Origin: Streptomyces benahoarensis
GTDB taxonomy: Bacteria; Actinomycetota; Actinomycetes; Streptomycetales; Streptomycetaceae
Reading direction: 5' to 3'
Assembly (NCBI RefSeq): GCF_007280575.1
Contig: NZ_VKJP01000007.1
Coordinates: 1-57,818, forward strand
Length of the DNA: 57,818 bases
This document shows positions 1 through 6,477 of this stretch, in pieces. The notes beneath the pieces were generated by a model that was not told where the DNA came from, made no database searches, and saw only the letters and a list, made by a program, of their open reading frames with translations. Every line of letters begins with the position of its first letter. Positions within the stretch are counted from its first letter, which is position 1. The translations under genes and the position numbers were made by a program.

Positions 1-80
1 GGAGGAGGCGGGGGCGTGCCCCCTCCCATCGGCCGGAACGGGAGCACCCGGCCGGGGGTGCCGTCAGTCTCGTCGCTCAT
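1..80 (-). CDS. 5' end of an AICE gene, truncated by the window edge
   Basis: An ATG at 80-78 follows a good ribosome binding site (GGGAAGGA, six bases from the start) and opens a frame that stays open for 26 codons to the edge. The visible N-terminus starts MSDETDGTPGRVLPFRPM and then becomes glycine- and proline-rich. No domain is visible. In related elements a transfer ATPase of the FtsK/SpoIIIE type often follows the spd genes, so that is a possible identity, but nothing in these residues proves it. Confidence 0.5.
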   Translation of the reverse strand, partial: MSDETDGTPGRVLPFRPMGGGTPPPP

Positions 81-105
81 GATTCCTTCCCAGAGGGTTG
101 ACAGG

Positions 106-190
106 CTGTGACCACCTCGCGTACGCGCGCGCGTGTCCGTGCGCCCGTGTGCCCGCGCCTCCGCATTACGCGTACGCGAGGCGGTCACAG
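106..190. repeat. 22-bp inverted repeat with a 41-base spacer in the AICE
   Basis: The arms 106-127 and 169-190 match at 21 of 22 positions when inverted. Each arm contains the self-complementary decamer CGCGTACGCG. The structure fills the gap between the stop of the small gene at 226 and the ribosome binding site of the partial gene starting at 80. It could be a transcription terminator or attenuator, a single-strand origin, or a protein-binding locus. The long spacer and CGCGTACGCG cores are unlike the simple terminators elsewhere in the window. Confidence 0.6.
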
Positions 191-225
191 CCCCGGATTG
201 ACCGGTGAATTGATTGAGGCGACGC

Positions 226-447
226 TCACTGCTCGTAACGGGAGACCCAGACCGAGATCGTGCGCGCCAAGTCGTTCCAGACCTCCTCGTCGCCGCTCTT
301 CTCCCTCGTCGCGGCGACCGCCCGAGCCCGCTCCATCCACGACTCGGCCAGCCCGCGCGGCCCGCGTCCGGCCCGCTCCGCCTGGCGCTTCTCGAAGTGC
401 GCCCGCCGGTTGGCCGCCTGACGCTCTGCCTTGGTCTGCGCAGCCAT
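226..447 (-). CDS. Small basic AICE protein, 73 aa, unknown function
   Basis: Its ATG overlaps the stop of the upstream gene by one base (TGATG at 449-445), indicating translational coupling. The protein begins MAAQTKAERQAANRRAHFEK, is strongly charged with an N-terminal basic helix, and carries tryptophans near the C-terminus (VWNDLARTISVWVSRYEQ). It has no cysteines and no membrane segment. It probably works with its coupled neighbour, but no family was recognised. An alternative frame on the opposite strand is much less protein-like. Confidence 0.6.
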   Translation of the reverse strand: MAAQTKAERQAANRRAHFEKRQAERAGRGPRGLAESWMERARAVAATREKSGDEEVWNDLARTISVWVSRYEQ

Positions 448-908
448 CAGGCACCCCGCCGCAGGCCGTCGAACACGTCCCCGAACTCGTCCGTGGCCGC
501 GGCCTTCGCCGGGGCAGTGCTGGTCTGCCCGGACCCGATCTCGGGGCGGTGGCCGGCCTTTTCCAGCTTCCGCTGGCGCTTCGACTCCCGCTTCTCCGCT
601 CGCTTCTCCGGCAGCTCCTCGTAGGAGCGCTGGTAGCGCGCGTTGAACGCGACCAGGTCACCGACGGCGGCCTCGACGTCGTCAGCGGCCTTGAACAGCG
701 GCTTCGTCACGTGCCGGGCCCGCAGCGCGGCCTGCCCCGGCAGGTCGCCCTCGATGCTGTCCATCTCCCCGACCAGCGCGGCCATCTCGCGGGCCAGGCG
801 CCGCAGGTCGTCGACGATCGGCAGGAGCTGCGCCCTGCGCTGCTCCAGGTGGATCGCGCGGCTCGCAGGAGACGTCAGGTGATCGGGGGTCCACTTCTCG
901 GCGCTCAT
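447..908 (-). CDS. AICE protein with predicted coiled coil, 153 aa, unknown function
   Basis: The start is chosen for a GAGGAG ribosome binding site just upstream (complement of about 912-918). Residues 1-75 look helical and carry regularly spaced leucines and arginines (LEQRRAQLLPIVDDLRRLAR). A lysine/arginine/glutamate-rich stretch (KRAEKRESKRQRKLEK) follows around residues 103-118, and then a flexible tail. This resembles a cytoplasmic scaffold or nucleic-acid-associated protein. It lies downstream of the DUF2637 gene across a terminator-like hairpin and is coupled to the 73-aa gene after it. Function is unknown. Confidence 0.65.
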   Translation of the reverse strand: MSAEKWTPDHLTSPASRAIHLEQRRAQLLPIVDDLRRLAREMAALVGEMDSIEGDLPGQAALRARHVTKPLFKAADDVEAAVGDLVAFNARYQRSYEELPEKRAEKRESKRQRKLEKAGHRPEIGSGQTSTAPAKAAATDEFGDVFDGLRRGA

Positions 909-961
909 GGGGGTGTCTCCTCTACTGTGGGCGCGTGACTTCCGGTTCCGGCAGTCGCGAC

Positions 962-994
962 GAAGGCCAGCCCGATATCCCCGGGCTGGCCTTC
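962..994 (-). terminator. Terminator after the DUF2637 gene
   Basis: A perfect 13-bp stem (962-974 with 982-994) with a 7-base loop lies 20 bases after the stop of the DUF2637 gene on the minus strand. There is no long U tract, which is usual for Streptomyces terminators. It separates the spd-like gene from the two small downstream genes, which have their own ribosome binding site. Confidence 0.7.
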
Positions 995-1014
995 ATCGGT
1001 GGTGCCGGAGGCGG

Positions 1015-2889
1015 TTACGCCTCCGTGCGGGACGGGACGTCGGGGTCGGACGAGGGGTAGCCGCCCTTGATGAGCGCGACCGCCTCGGTGCGGTGCTCGG
1101 ACGCGGTGCCCTCGGACTTCACGCCGATCGCGTCGGCGATCTCCTGGTTGGTGACCTCGCGCTCGCCCGCGGCCAGGAGCATCCGGGCCACGGTGCGGAC
1201 CCGGCGCTGGCGCTGCGTGAGGTTGGCGTAGTCCTCGGCTTCGACCGCCCGCCGGGTGGCTTCGGCCGCTCGACGGTCGGCTTCGGCCGCCTTCCCCCGA
1301 GCTTCGGCCGCCAGCCGGTCGGCTTCGGCTGCCTTCCCCCGAGCTTCGGCCGCCCGCTGGTCGGCTTCGGCCGCTCGCTTCCGGTCTTCGGCCGCCGTCC
1401 GGTTGTCGGCCTCTGCCTTCGCGAACTTCGCCGCGTTCTTCTCCTCAGCTTCGGCCGCAGCCTCGTTCGCTTCGGCCGCCTTGCGCCGGTCTTCGGCCGC
1501 TCGCCGCTTGTCCGCCTCCACCTTCGCCAGCCGCGCCGCGTTCTGCTCCTCGGCGTCGACGGCGAGGTCCTGGGCAGCAGCCGCGGCCTTCCGCGCTTCG
1601 GCTGCTTGCCGGTCGGCTTCGGCTGCCTTGCGGCGGTCTTCGGCTGCCTGCTTCTTGTCGCCCTCCGCCTTCGCGAACTTCGCCGCGTTCGTCTCCTCGG
1701 CTTCGGACGCCTGCCGCACTGCTTCGGCCGCCTTCCGCCGGGCTTCGGCCTCACGCTGCTGGGCTTCGGCCGCCTCGCTCGCCGTCGTCGCCGTTGCCGC
1801 GTGGACCTTCGCCTCCGACTTCGCGCGAGCCTCGGCGACCGCGCCCCGAGCCTGCTCCTCCGCGATCCCCTCGGTGGCACTGAGATCGGCGGTCAGGGCC
1901 ACCATCTCCTTGCGGTGGGCCAGGCGCTTCTTCTCCGCGTCGTGCGCCGCGCGCTCCCGCTCCAGCTCCAGATCCCGGGACCTTTGCTCGGCCTGCTGCT
2001 GGCGCCGCAGCTCCTCGCGGGCCATCTGGTCCGGCAGAGCCATCGCCTCATCCACCGTCAGGCCGAACGGCTCCAGCTTCTTCGGCAGGCGCTCCAGGGC
2101 CTCCTGGGAGCCTTCCTCCAGCTCCGCCTCCTTCAGCTCGGCCTTGTACTCCGTCCACGCGTCGAAGATCGCCCGCTCCCGCTGGCGGGCCACCACCACG
2201 CTGTACGGCAGGCCCCAGATCTTCATGACCCGGTAGATCGCCCAGGTCGAGCTGAAGGCAAGCAGCCACCGGCGCACCGGGATGACGTCGTGGTCGCCGG
2301 GGAGCGCGGCCTGGTGGACGAGGATGCGGCGCCCACCCTCCACGCCGATGACGAACAGGATCGGCATCAGCCCGTGGGCGAGGGCCTTGTCCCAGTGCTC
2401 CGTGATCGAGCCGAAGCTGCGGGCGTTGAAGTACACCGACGCCACAGTCATGCCGTGGGCGAGGATCCGCAGCTGCGGCCACGAGGTGCGGATGCACGCC
2501 ATGAACAGGTCGAGCACCAGGCAGCTGACGATGGCGACGTCCACGCCGACGGCGAAGGCCTGCCCGTCGTGGACGGAGAACCCGAAGAGGGTGTGTCCGG
2601 CCCGGGACAGGTTCCCGAAGGACAGGTAGAAGCCGATCCCGCCCATCGTGCAGCCGCCGAGGATGGACGCGACGCCGAGCCCGATCTTGATCTTGCGGTT
2701 GACCTCCACCCCGTCGTCCGACGCCACATCGGGGTGGGTCTGCGACGCCTCGTCCCAAGTTCCCGAAGCATCGGGCCGAGTAGCCGAAGGCGTGGGCCAA
2801 GTGCCCGAAGGTTCGCTGTGAGTGCCCGAAGGTGGGGCCGGGGCCAAGGGCGCCGGCGCCAAGACGGGCGGCTCGATGATGGCTGTCAC
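1015..2889 (-). CDS. DUF2637 (SpdB-like) membrane protein with long coiled coil and C-terminal HTH
   Basis: This 624-residue protein is a typical plasmid/AICE spread-type component. A GTG start follows GGAGAGAAA. After a Pro/Thr/Ser-rich N-terminus with heptads of the form PSGTxxx (about residues 20-50), residues 65-250 hold a DUF2637-type multi-helix membrane region (KIGLGVASILGGCTMGGIGF; later ILFVIGVEGGRR). Residues about 290-555 form a very long Ala/Glu/Lys/Arg heptad coiled coil. Three imperfect larger units begin EExNAAxxAKxEaD. The last 60 residues resemble a helix-turn-helix (EVTNQEIADAIGVKSEGTAS). Spd proteins help spread mobile DNA between hyphal compartments; a membrane anchor, stalk and DNA-binding head would suit tethering DNA at septa, which is inference. 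Confidence 0.8.
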   Translation of the reverse strand: MTAIIEPPVLAPAPLAPAPPSGTHSEPSGTWPTPSATRPDASGTWDEASQTHPDVASDDGVEVNRKIKIGLGVASILGGCTMGGIGFYLSFGNLSRAGHTLFGFSVHDGQAFAVGVDVAIVSCLVLDLFMACIRTSWPQLRILAHGMTVASVYFNARSFGSITEHWDKALAHGLMPILFVIGVEGGRRILVHQAALPGDHDVIPVRRWLLAFSSTWAIYRVMKIWGLPYSVVVARQRERAIFDAWTEYKAELKEAELEEGSQEALERLPKKLEPFGLTVDEAMALPDQMAREELRRQQQAEQRSRDLELERERAAHDAEKKRLAHRKEMVALTADLSATEGIAEEQARGAVAEARAKSEAKVHAATATTASEAAEAQQREAEARRKAAEAVRQASEAEETNAAKFAKAEGDKKQAAEDRRKAAEADRQAAEARKAAAAAQDLAVDAEEQNAARLAKVEADKRRAAEDRRKAAEANEAAAEAEEKNAAKFAKAEADNRTAAEDRKRAAEADQRAAEARGKAAEADRLAAEARGKAAEADRRAAEATRRAVEAEDYANLTQRQRRVRTVARMLLAAGEREVTNQEIADAIGVKSEGTASEHRTEAVALIKGGYPSSDPDVPSRTEA

Positions 2890-2957
2890 TTTCTCTCCAT
2901 CCGAAGGTTCTGTGTGAGTGCCCGAAGGTCACCCGCGAGTGCCCGAAGGTCCATCAG
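2757..2957. repeat. Seven direct repeats at exact 21-bp spacing (candidate clt/iteron locus)
   Basis: The core CCGAAG occurs at 2763, 2784, 2805, 2826, and again at 2901, 2922, 2943. The spacing is exactly 21 bp inside each cluster, with a 54-bp gap between clusters. The consensus of a unit begins (G/A)AGTGCCCGAAGGT on the plus strand. The repeats run from the N-terminal codons of the DUF2637 gene, through its ribosome binding site and the intergenic space, into the last codons of the upstream gene. They therefore cannot be explained only as a peptide repeat. Two helical turns per unit suggests a protein-binding array. Confidence 0.7.
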
Positions 2958-3303
2958 CCGCGGGCTTGTCGTCACTCTCTTCGCGCACCGCGCGGAAGCT
3001 GCGGGGCATTTGCTCGGCCTCGCGGCGCGCCTCGGCGAGACGGTGACCGAGCTCCTCGACCTCCTGCTCAAGCTCGGCGACCTGGTCGGCGGCGGCGTCG
3101 AGGCGCGCCTCGGCCCGGTCGGCGCGGTCCCCCTGCTCGGTGTACTCGGCGAACCACTTCTCGGCCTCGGCGGCGAACGCGGTGGCCTCGCCGTCGGCGG
3201 CGGCAACGGCGTCACGCATCCACGTGAGGTGAGACGTACGGACCAGGCGCACCGGGAACCAGGCGCACCGGACGGCGAGGGCGGTACGGCGCGGGGCCGT
3301 CAT
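2929..3303 (-). CDS. AICE coiled-coil protein, 124 aa, unknown function
   Basis: The ATG at 3303 overlaps the stop of the preceding gene as ATGA, so the gene is translationally coupled to it. A longer open frame exists upstream but is just the neighbour's shadow. The N-terminus is basic (MTAPRRTALAVRCAWFPVRL). Residues about 35-95 form a heptad-rich acidic coiled coil (QVAELEQEVEELGHRLAEAR), and the tail ends PSGTRG, whose codons carry one of the 21-bp repeats. The DUF2637 gene follows after 39 bases. It may be a partner of that coiled-coil protein, but this is only inferred from position. Confidence 0.65.
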   Translation of the reverse strand: MTAPRRTALAVRCAWFPVRLVRTSHLTWMRDAVAAADGEATAFAAEAEKWFAEYTEQGDRADRAEARLDAAADQVAELEQEVEELGHRLAEARREAEQMPRSFRAVREESDDKPAADGPSGTRG

Positions 3304-4091
3304 TCCGTCACCGCCGCGGGCTTGTCGTCGGCGGCGACCAGGCGACGCCTGAGCTCCCCGTGGATCAGGCCGTGGGCGTACCCGGCGGCCGCACCCTCGA
3401 CGGTCGCGGAGAGCCCGGCGCCGACCAGCACCTCCGCCGGGACGTCGGGCAGTGCGGCCACGCAGGCGCGGCAGTCCTCGTTGAGATGCCGGGCCAGCAC
3501 CGCCCAGTTCGTGACGTCGCAGGTGAACAGCGTCCCGCGGTCCGTGTGGCGGTAGCGCTCGGAGAGCTCCTCGAAGTGCGGCGGGTTCTCGGTCTCCGGC
3601 AGCTGGAACGTACCGGCGATCCAGCCCACCCTGCGGTCCCTGTCCGCCGGGGTCGGCCGCCACGGGCCCTCGCCGATGGACGGGTCAGCCGCGCGGGCGG
3701 CGGCCTCAGCGGCCTCGCGGGAGCGGTGGACGCCGTGCACCCGGCCATCGCGGACCAGCACCTCGACCGGCGCCTCAGCGGCAGTGAAGTAATAGTCGAT
3801 GACGTCCAGGAGCTGCTTCTCGACCGTCCGCAGCTTGGCCGCCTCCGCGACGACCTGCGTCAGGTCGGTCGCCAGCTCGGTCGCCCGCTGAGCCTCCGCG
3901 CGCAGGTCGTTTTCCAGCACGGCGGCCCGCTTCTCGGCCAGGAGGGCGTTGTCGTCGACCGTGCCGAGCAGGTCGTCGCGCTCACTCTTGATGCGGCCGA
4001 GCCGCAGCTGCACCGCGGAGACGCGGGCCTTGGCGTGGTCACGCTGACCGGTGAGTTCGGCCAGACGCCGCTTGGTGATGAAGCGGATCAT
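3300..4091 (-). CDS. AICE hypothetical protein with N-terminal coiled coil, 263 aa
   Basis: A strong AGGAGG site precedes the ATG at 4091. Residues 1-80 are a charged helical region (RLAELTGQRDHAKARVSAVQ). Residues 85-160 include VLVRDGRVHGVHRSREAAEA, and a later segment has CDVTNWAVLARHLNEDCRAC, whose cysteines could bind a metal. The protein has no signal peptide or membrane segment. Its stop overlaps the next gene as ATGA. I do not recognise a family. Such mid-sized cytoplasmic proteins are common between the regulator and spd genes of AICEs. Confidence 0.65.
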   Translation of the reverse strand: MIRFITKRRLAELTGQRDHAKARVSAVQLRLGRIKSERDDLLGTVDDNALLAEKRAAVLENDLRAEAQRATELATDLTQVVAEAAKLRTVEKQLLDVIDYYFTAAEAPVEVLVRDGRVHGVHRSREAAEAAARAADPSIGEGPWRPTPADRDRRVGWIAGTFQLPETENPPHFEELSERYRHTDRGTLFTCDVTNWAVLARHLNEDCRACVAALPDVPAEVLVGAGLSATVEGAAAGYAHGLIHGELRRRLVAADDKPAAVTE

Positions 4092-4103
4092 GCGGGGTAC
4101 CTC

Positions 4104-4232
4104 CTATAGGTCGAAAAGGGGGATGGCAGCGGCGGCCTCGTCGGCTTGCTGCTGCTCGCGGGCCTTCTTGTGGTGGGTGCCCCGGGCCCGATTCGATCGG
4201 GCACCGTCGCGGCGTTGCCGGGGCTGTGATGG
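4104..4232 (-). pseudogene. Possible C-terminal reading frame directly after an in-frame UAG
   Basis: Immediately after the TAG stop (4235-4233) of the small gene, the same frame stays open for 42 codons to TAG at 4106-4104. It encodes a lysine- and glutamine-rich peptide ending AIPLFDL. There is no ATG, GTG or TTG in the frame, so it cannot be an independent ORF in this frame. About three quarters of its codons end in G or C. It could be a degraded gene, the C-terminus of an extended form made by stop-codon readthrough, or chance. The next gene's ribosome binding site follows at once. Confidence 0.3.
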
Positions 4233-4451
4233 CTAGCGGTCGCCGAAGGTGCACACCGGGCCGCAGGCGCCGCGCTGGTGCGGGCCGCCGGGAGCGAAGT
4301 GCCGGTCCATCTCCGAGCTTGTCGGGTAGCCGCCCGTGTCCCGGCTGGTGTTCCAGCGGACCGGCCTGGCGCCTTCGGCCAGTTCCTGGCAGCGGAGGCA
4401 GTCGGCGACCCGTCGGCCGAAGTTGGGCTTGTGGGAGTGCTTTGTCGTCAT
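4233..4451 (-). CDS. Small cysteine-rich (zinc-ribbon-like) AICE protein, 72 aa
   Basis: The protein begins MTTKHSHKPNFGRRVADCLR. It has one CxxC pair near residues 18-21 (DCLRC) and another Cys-rich motif at the C-terminus (GACGPVCTFGD), with histidines between (DRHFAPGGPHQRG). This pattern suggests one zinc site. Small proteins of this type, ending in a CGPVCTFG-like motif, are common in Streptomyces mobile elements, but their role is not established. The upstream site AAAGG is modest. The frame continues after the stop (see 4104-4232). Confidence 0.7.
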   Translation of the reverse strand: MTTKHSHKPNFGRRVADCLRCQELAEGARPVRWNTSRDTGGYPTSSEMDRHFAPGGPHQRGACGPVCTFGDR

Positions 4452-4512
4452 TGGGGTGTTCTGCCTTTCAGGTTCGTGAGGATCTAGAGGAGGGGGCCGC
4501 GGGCGCGGTCCA

Positions 4513-4620
4513 TCACTGCACCGCGGTCTTGCCGGAGCCGCCGGTCGAGCGCTGGTTGTCCTCGGCGACTCGCCGGGACAGCTCCTCGCGGTCCTCCGGG
4601 TTCGACATGTCGCCGCTCAT
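4513..4620 (-). CDS. Very small AICE protein, 35 aa
   Basis: This ORF begins with an ATG at 4620 that overlaps the preceding stop as ATGA. The peptide starts MSGDMSNPEDREELSRRVAE and ends GKTAVQ, is acidic in the middle and has no cysteines. The coupling and the hydrophilic, protein-like composition support expression. A second candidate start lies at the fifth codon (MSNPEDRE). Function is unknown. Confidence 0.5.
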   Translation of the reverse strand: MSGDMSNPEDREELSRRVAEDNQRSTGGSGKTAVQ

Positions 4621-4844
4621 CGGGTCACCTGCTCGGAGTCGGACTGGTCGAGGAGAGCGGCGAGGGCGGTACGGCGCGGGGCTTGCCCGGCGAACAGGCG
4701 GCGGCGCGCGGCGCGGGCCTCGTGGACGGCGGCGGCGACGGCGGCCGGGTCGAGGGCGACGCGGGCGCCCTGCTCGTCGATCTCGAACAGGACGCGCGGG
4801 CGGCGGGCGGCGATCACCCCGGCGGCGGCGTAGCGGTAGCTCAT
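4617..4844 (-). CDS. Small AICE protein, 75 aa, unknown function
   Basis: The ATG at 4844 overlaps the upstream stop as ATGA, and its own stop overlaps the next start in the same way, so it sits in the middle of a tightly coupled trio. The protein starts MSYRYAAAGVIAARRPRVLF, followed by EIDEQGARVALDPAAVAAAV and an Arg-rich helix (HEARAARRRLFAGQ). It may form a short beta hairpin and a helix. No known motif was recognised. Confidence 0.6.
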   Translation of the reverse strand: MSYRYAAAGVIAARRPRVLFEIDEQGARVALDPAAVAAAVHEARAARRRLFAGQAPRRTALAALLDQSDSEQVTR

Positions 4845-5143
4845 GCGGCCACCGCCTTCGCGGCCTCGGCGGCGGCGGTCCAGCCGATGCGGGAGGGGGA
4901 GAAGGAGCGGCGCTCACCGCGGAGCAGGTCGAAGGCCCGGATGTACGGGTTGCCCTTCTTCGAGGTGCGCAGTTCGGCCGACCGGAGGGTGATCTCGCGG
5001 ACGGTGACCTCCTCCTTGGAGGCGGAGAGGTAGGAGAAGCGGGCGGTCTTGCCAGCCGTGCCGATGAGGCGGCGTGCGGCGACCTTGCGGCGACGTTGGG
5101 CCTCGGCGGCGTGACGCCGGGCCTTGGTGAGACGCTTACGCAT
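4841..5143 (-). CDS. Small basic AICE protein with a possible WYL-like fold, 100 aa
   Basis: This is the first gene of the minus-strand train, with AGGAAGG upstream of its ATG. The N-terminal 30 residues are very basic (RKRLTKARRHAAEAQRRRK). The remainder (EVTVREITLRSAELRTSKKG, then YIRAFDLLRGERRSFSPSRI) follows the strand pattern and the final R-x-F-x-x-x-R-I motif seen in WYL-type ligand or nucleic-acid sensing domains. That comparison is by eye and tentative. It may bind DNA or RNA. Coupling to the next gene is by ATGA. Confidence 0.6.
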   Translation of the reverse strand: MRKRLTKARRHAAEAQRRRKVAARRLIGTAGKTARFSYLSASKEEVTVREITLRSAELRTSKKGNPYIRAFDLLRGERRSFSPSRIGWTAAAEAAKAVAA

Positions 5144-5605
5144 GTGGTGCCTTCCTGGTGATGTCAGGCGGTGCCGTGGGCCTCGACCGGTTGCCCCCGG
5201 TCGGGGCCCTTCTTGCGTGCCGCCCGTCTCCCTTCGCGGGTACGTCCGTGGTGACCGTGACGGGGGCTGTGGTGCCGACTTGGCCTGGTCTTGATGGGCG
5301 GAGGCGTCGGCTGGCCACCCCGGGATTTAGGGGCCCCGGGTGCCTTCGGAGGTATGCCAAGGCCCTCAGCCTCAGCCCCGTGCAGTCGCCTGTAAGCGGT
5401 CCTGCGGTGGCTTCTTCGGGTCAAGCCCGCGTGCTCCGCCGTGGGTGACCTGGGCCTTTCAGCCGGACCTCCTTGGCGACATGGCCAATGTAGACCACTA
5501 GCGCTCTTTAGCGCTAGTGGTAGCGCTAGTTCGACACGTGAGCTAGCCTCGTGGTGCACCGCTGCTCACGCGGAAAAAGGGCAAAACACCAGGAAGGAGG
5601 TAGCT
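5144..5605. other. Divergent intergenic region of the AICE
   Basis: This 462-base gap separates the minus-strand train from the plus-strand GntR gene. Its right third holds the palindromic operator (5495-5530). The rest has two overlapping minus-strand open frames (5164-5559 and 5136-5360) with mediocre third-position GC (about 72-73 percent), no convincing ribosome sites and no recognisable product. I treat it as regulatory DNA containing promoters in both directions. Confidence 0.5.
5495..5530. promoter_or_regulatory. Palindromic operator upstream of the GntR regulator
   Basis: A perfect inverted repeat has arms CCACTAGCGCT (5495-5505) and AGCGCTAGTGG (5510-5520) with a 4-base loop. A third half-site AGCGCTAGT follows at 5522-5530, 12 bp after the second. 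It is unusually AT-containing for this region and lies 76 bases upstream of the GntR start. GntR/KorSA-type regulators of Streptomyces plasmids and AICEs bind such sites and repress the transfer genes, so it probably serves autoregulation and control of the divergent train. Confidence 0.75.
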
Positions 5606-6343
5606 ATGTCGGAGAACACCGGCTACTCAGATATCGCGGCGCACTACCGCCGGAAGATTCAGAGCGGGGAGCTGCGACCCGGCGACACGATGCCGTCGCT
5701 GCGGCAGGTCTGCGAGCAGTTCGGCGTAGCGCAGACGACAGCCAACAGAGCCTTTCGAAAGCTCAAGATGGAGGGGTTGACGCTCGCAAAGCCGGGTGTC
5801 GGCACCATCGTTGCGGGGCCGATCAGCAACAACATCGGGACGCGAGTCCTCCTGCACGCAGCCACAGGGAAGGCCCTGGACGACGGCGAGACCTCGCAGA
5901 TCCTAGAGATCGGCACGACGGGCGCTGACGAACTCGTTGCGCCACGGCTCGATGTTGCGCCGGGCACGCCAGTGCATGTGCGGCGTCGAGTCGTGAGCCG
6001 GGGAGGTGTGCCGGTACACCTGAGCAGTTCCTTCTATCCGGCCTACGTGATTGCTGTGACGCCCGAGCTGGCCGAGCCTGTCTCCACCGGCGGTTCCCGG
6101 GAGCTGGCCGCGGAGCGTCTAGGTATTGCACAGGACCGGGTCCTGGAAGAGGTCACGTCTCGGCATGCCACGGAGGCGGAGAAGCGTGCACTCGGCTTGA
6201 CCGCGGGCGAGGTGATCGTGACGCAGGTCGTGCGGACCGTGACCCTCGTCGATGGCCGCGTGGTCGAGGTGGCGGTGAAGGTGGCTGGCGGGACCTCCGT
6301 TCTGCGCTGGTCGACGTCCCTGCGGCCCGATCAAGAGAACTGA
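5606..6343 (+). CDS. GntR-family (HutC/UTRA) transcriptional regulator of the AICE
   Basis: A near-ideal AGGAAGGAGG site places the start at ATG 5606, giving 245 residues; an upstream in-frame extension lacks support. Residues 6-75 are a winged helix of the GntR type (YRRKIQSGELRPGDTMPSLR, then AQTTANRAFRKLKMEGL). Residues about 95-240 form a UTRA ligand-binding domain (APGTPVHVRRRVVSRGGVPV). In AICEs such as pSAM2 a regulator of this class represses replication and transfer. It is the only plus-strand gene of the element in view, next to the right boundary, and faces an operator-like palindrome. The effector is unknown. Confidence 0.85.
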   Translation: MSENTGYSDIAAHYRRKIQSGELRPGDTMPSLRQVCEQFGVAQTTANRAFRKLKMEGLTLAKPGVGTIVAGPISNNIGTRVLLHAATGKALDDGETSQILEIGTTGADELVAPRLDVAPGTPVHVRRRVVSRGGVPVHLSSSFYPAYVIAVTPELAEPVSTGGSRELAAERLGIAQDRVLEEVTSRHATEAEKRALGLTAGEVIVTQVVRTVTLVDGRVVEVAVKVAGGTSVLRWSTSLRPDQEN

Positions 6344-6391
6344 GGGCATCGCGGCCCGAGCGATCGTCACCTGACGTCCCGCTTGCTGAGA

Positions 6392-6427
6392 CAGCGCCCC
6401 TCTCCAGGGAACTGGAGAGGGGCGCTG
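6392..6427. terminator. Strong bidirectional terminator after the GntR gene
   Basis: A perfect 16-bp stem (6392-6407 with 6412-6427) closes on a GGAA loop. It lies between the converging GntR and MBL hydrolase genes and can stop transcription from both sides. Confidence 0.85.
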
Positions 6428-6447
6428 CTGGTATTGGAGACAGTAAG

Positions 6448-6477
6448 GCGGGGCCACCCCTTCCAGGTCGGCCCCGC
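6448..6477 (-). terminator. Terminator after the MBL hydrolase gene
   Basis: Arms GCGGGGCC (6448-6455) and GGCCCCGC (6470-6477) form an 8-bp stem with a 14-base loop, just past the MBL stop. A further 17-base near-palindrome (6484-6500) spans the stop codon itself. Confidence 0.6.

Noticed and set aside
98-126. A promoter from the TTGACA at 98-103
   Set aside because: No acceptable -10 exists 17-19 bp downstream, and no plus-strand gene follows.
2757-2957. Possible CRISPR array from the regular repeats
   Set aside because: Repeat cores are only 10-14 bp with 21-bp spacing and no true spacers, and there are no cas genes.
907-3555. An 882-codon open frame on the plus strand across the AICE genes
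   Set aside because: It is the antisense image of the coiled-coil repeats (periodic FGR/GFG residues) in high-GC DNA. The minus-strand frames have recognised domains and ribosome sites.
4484-4513. A nine-residue ORF overlapping the stop of the 35-aa gene (TGATG)
   Set aside because: Too short to support. The overlap is likely by chance.
5136-5559. Two overlapping minus-strand frames (74 and 131 codons) upstream of the AICE train
   Set aside because: Third-position GC is only about 72-73 percent, they lack ribosome sites and they overlap the operator region. Neither is protein-like enough.
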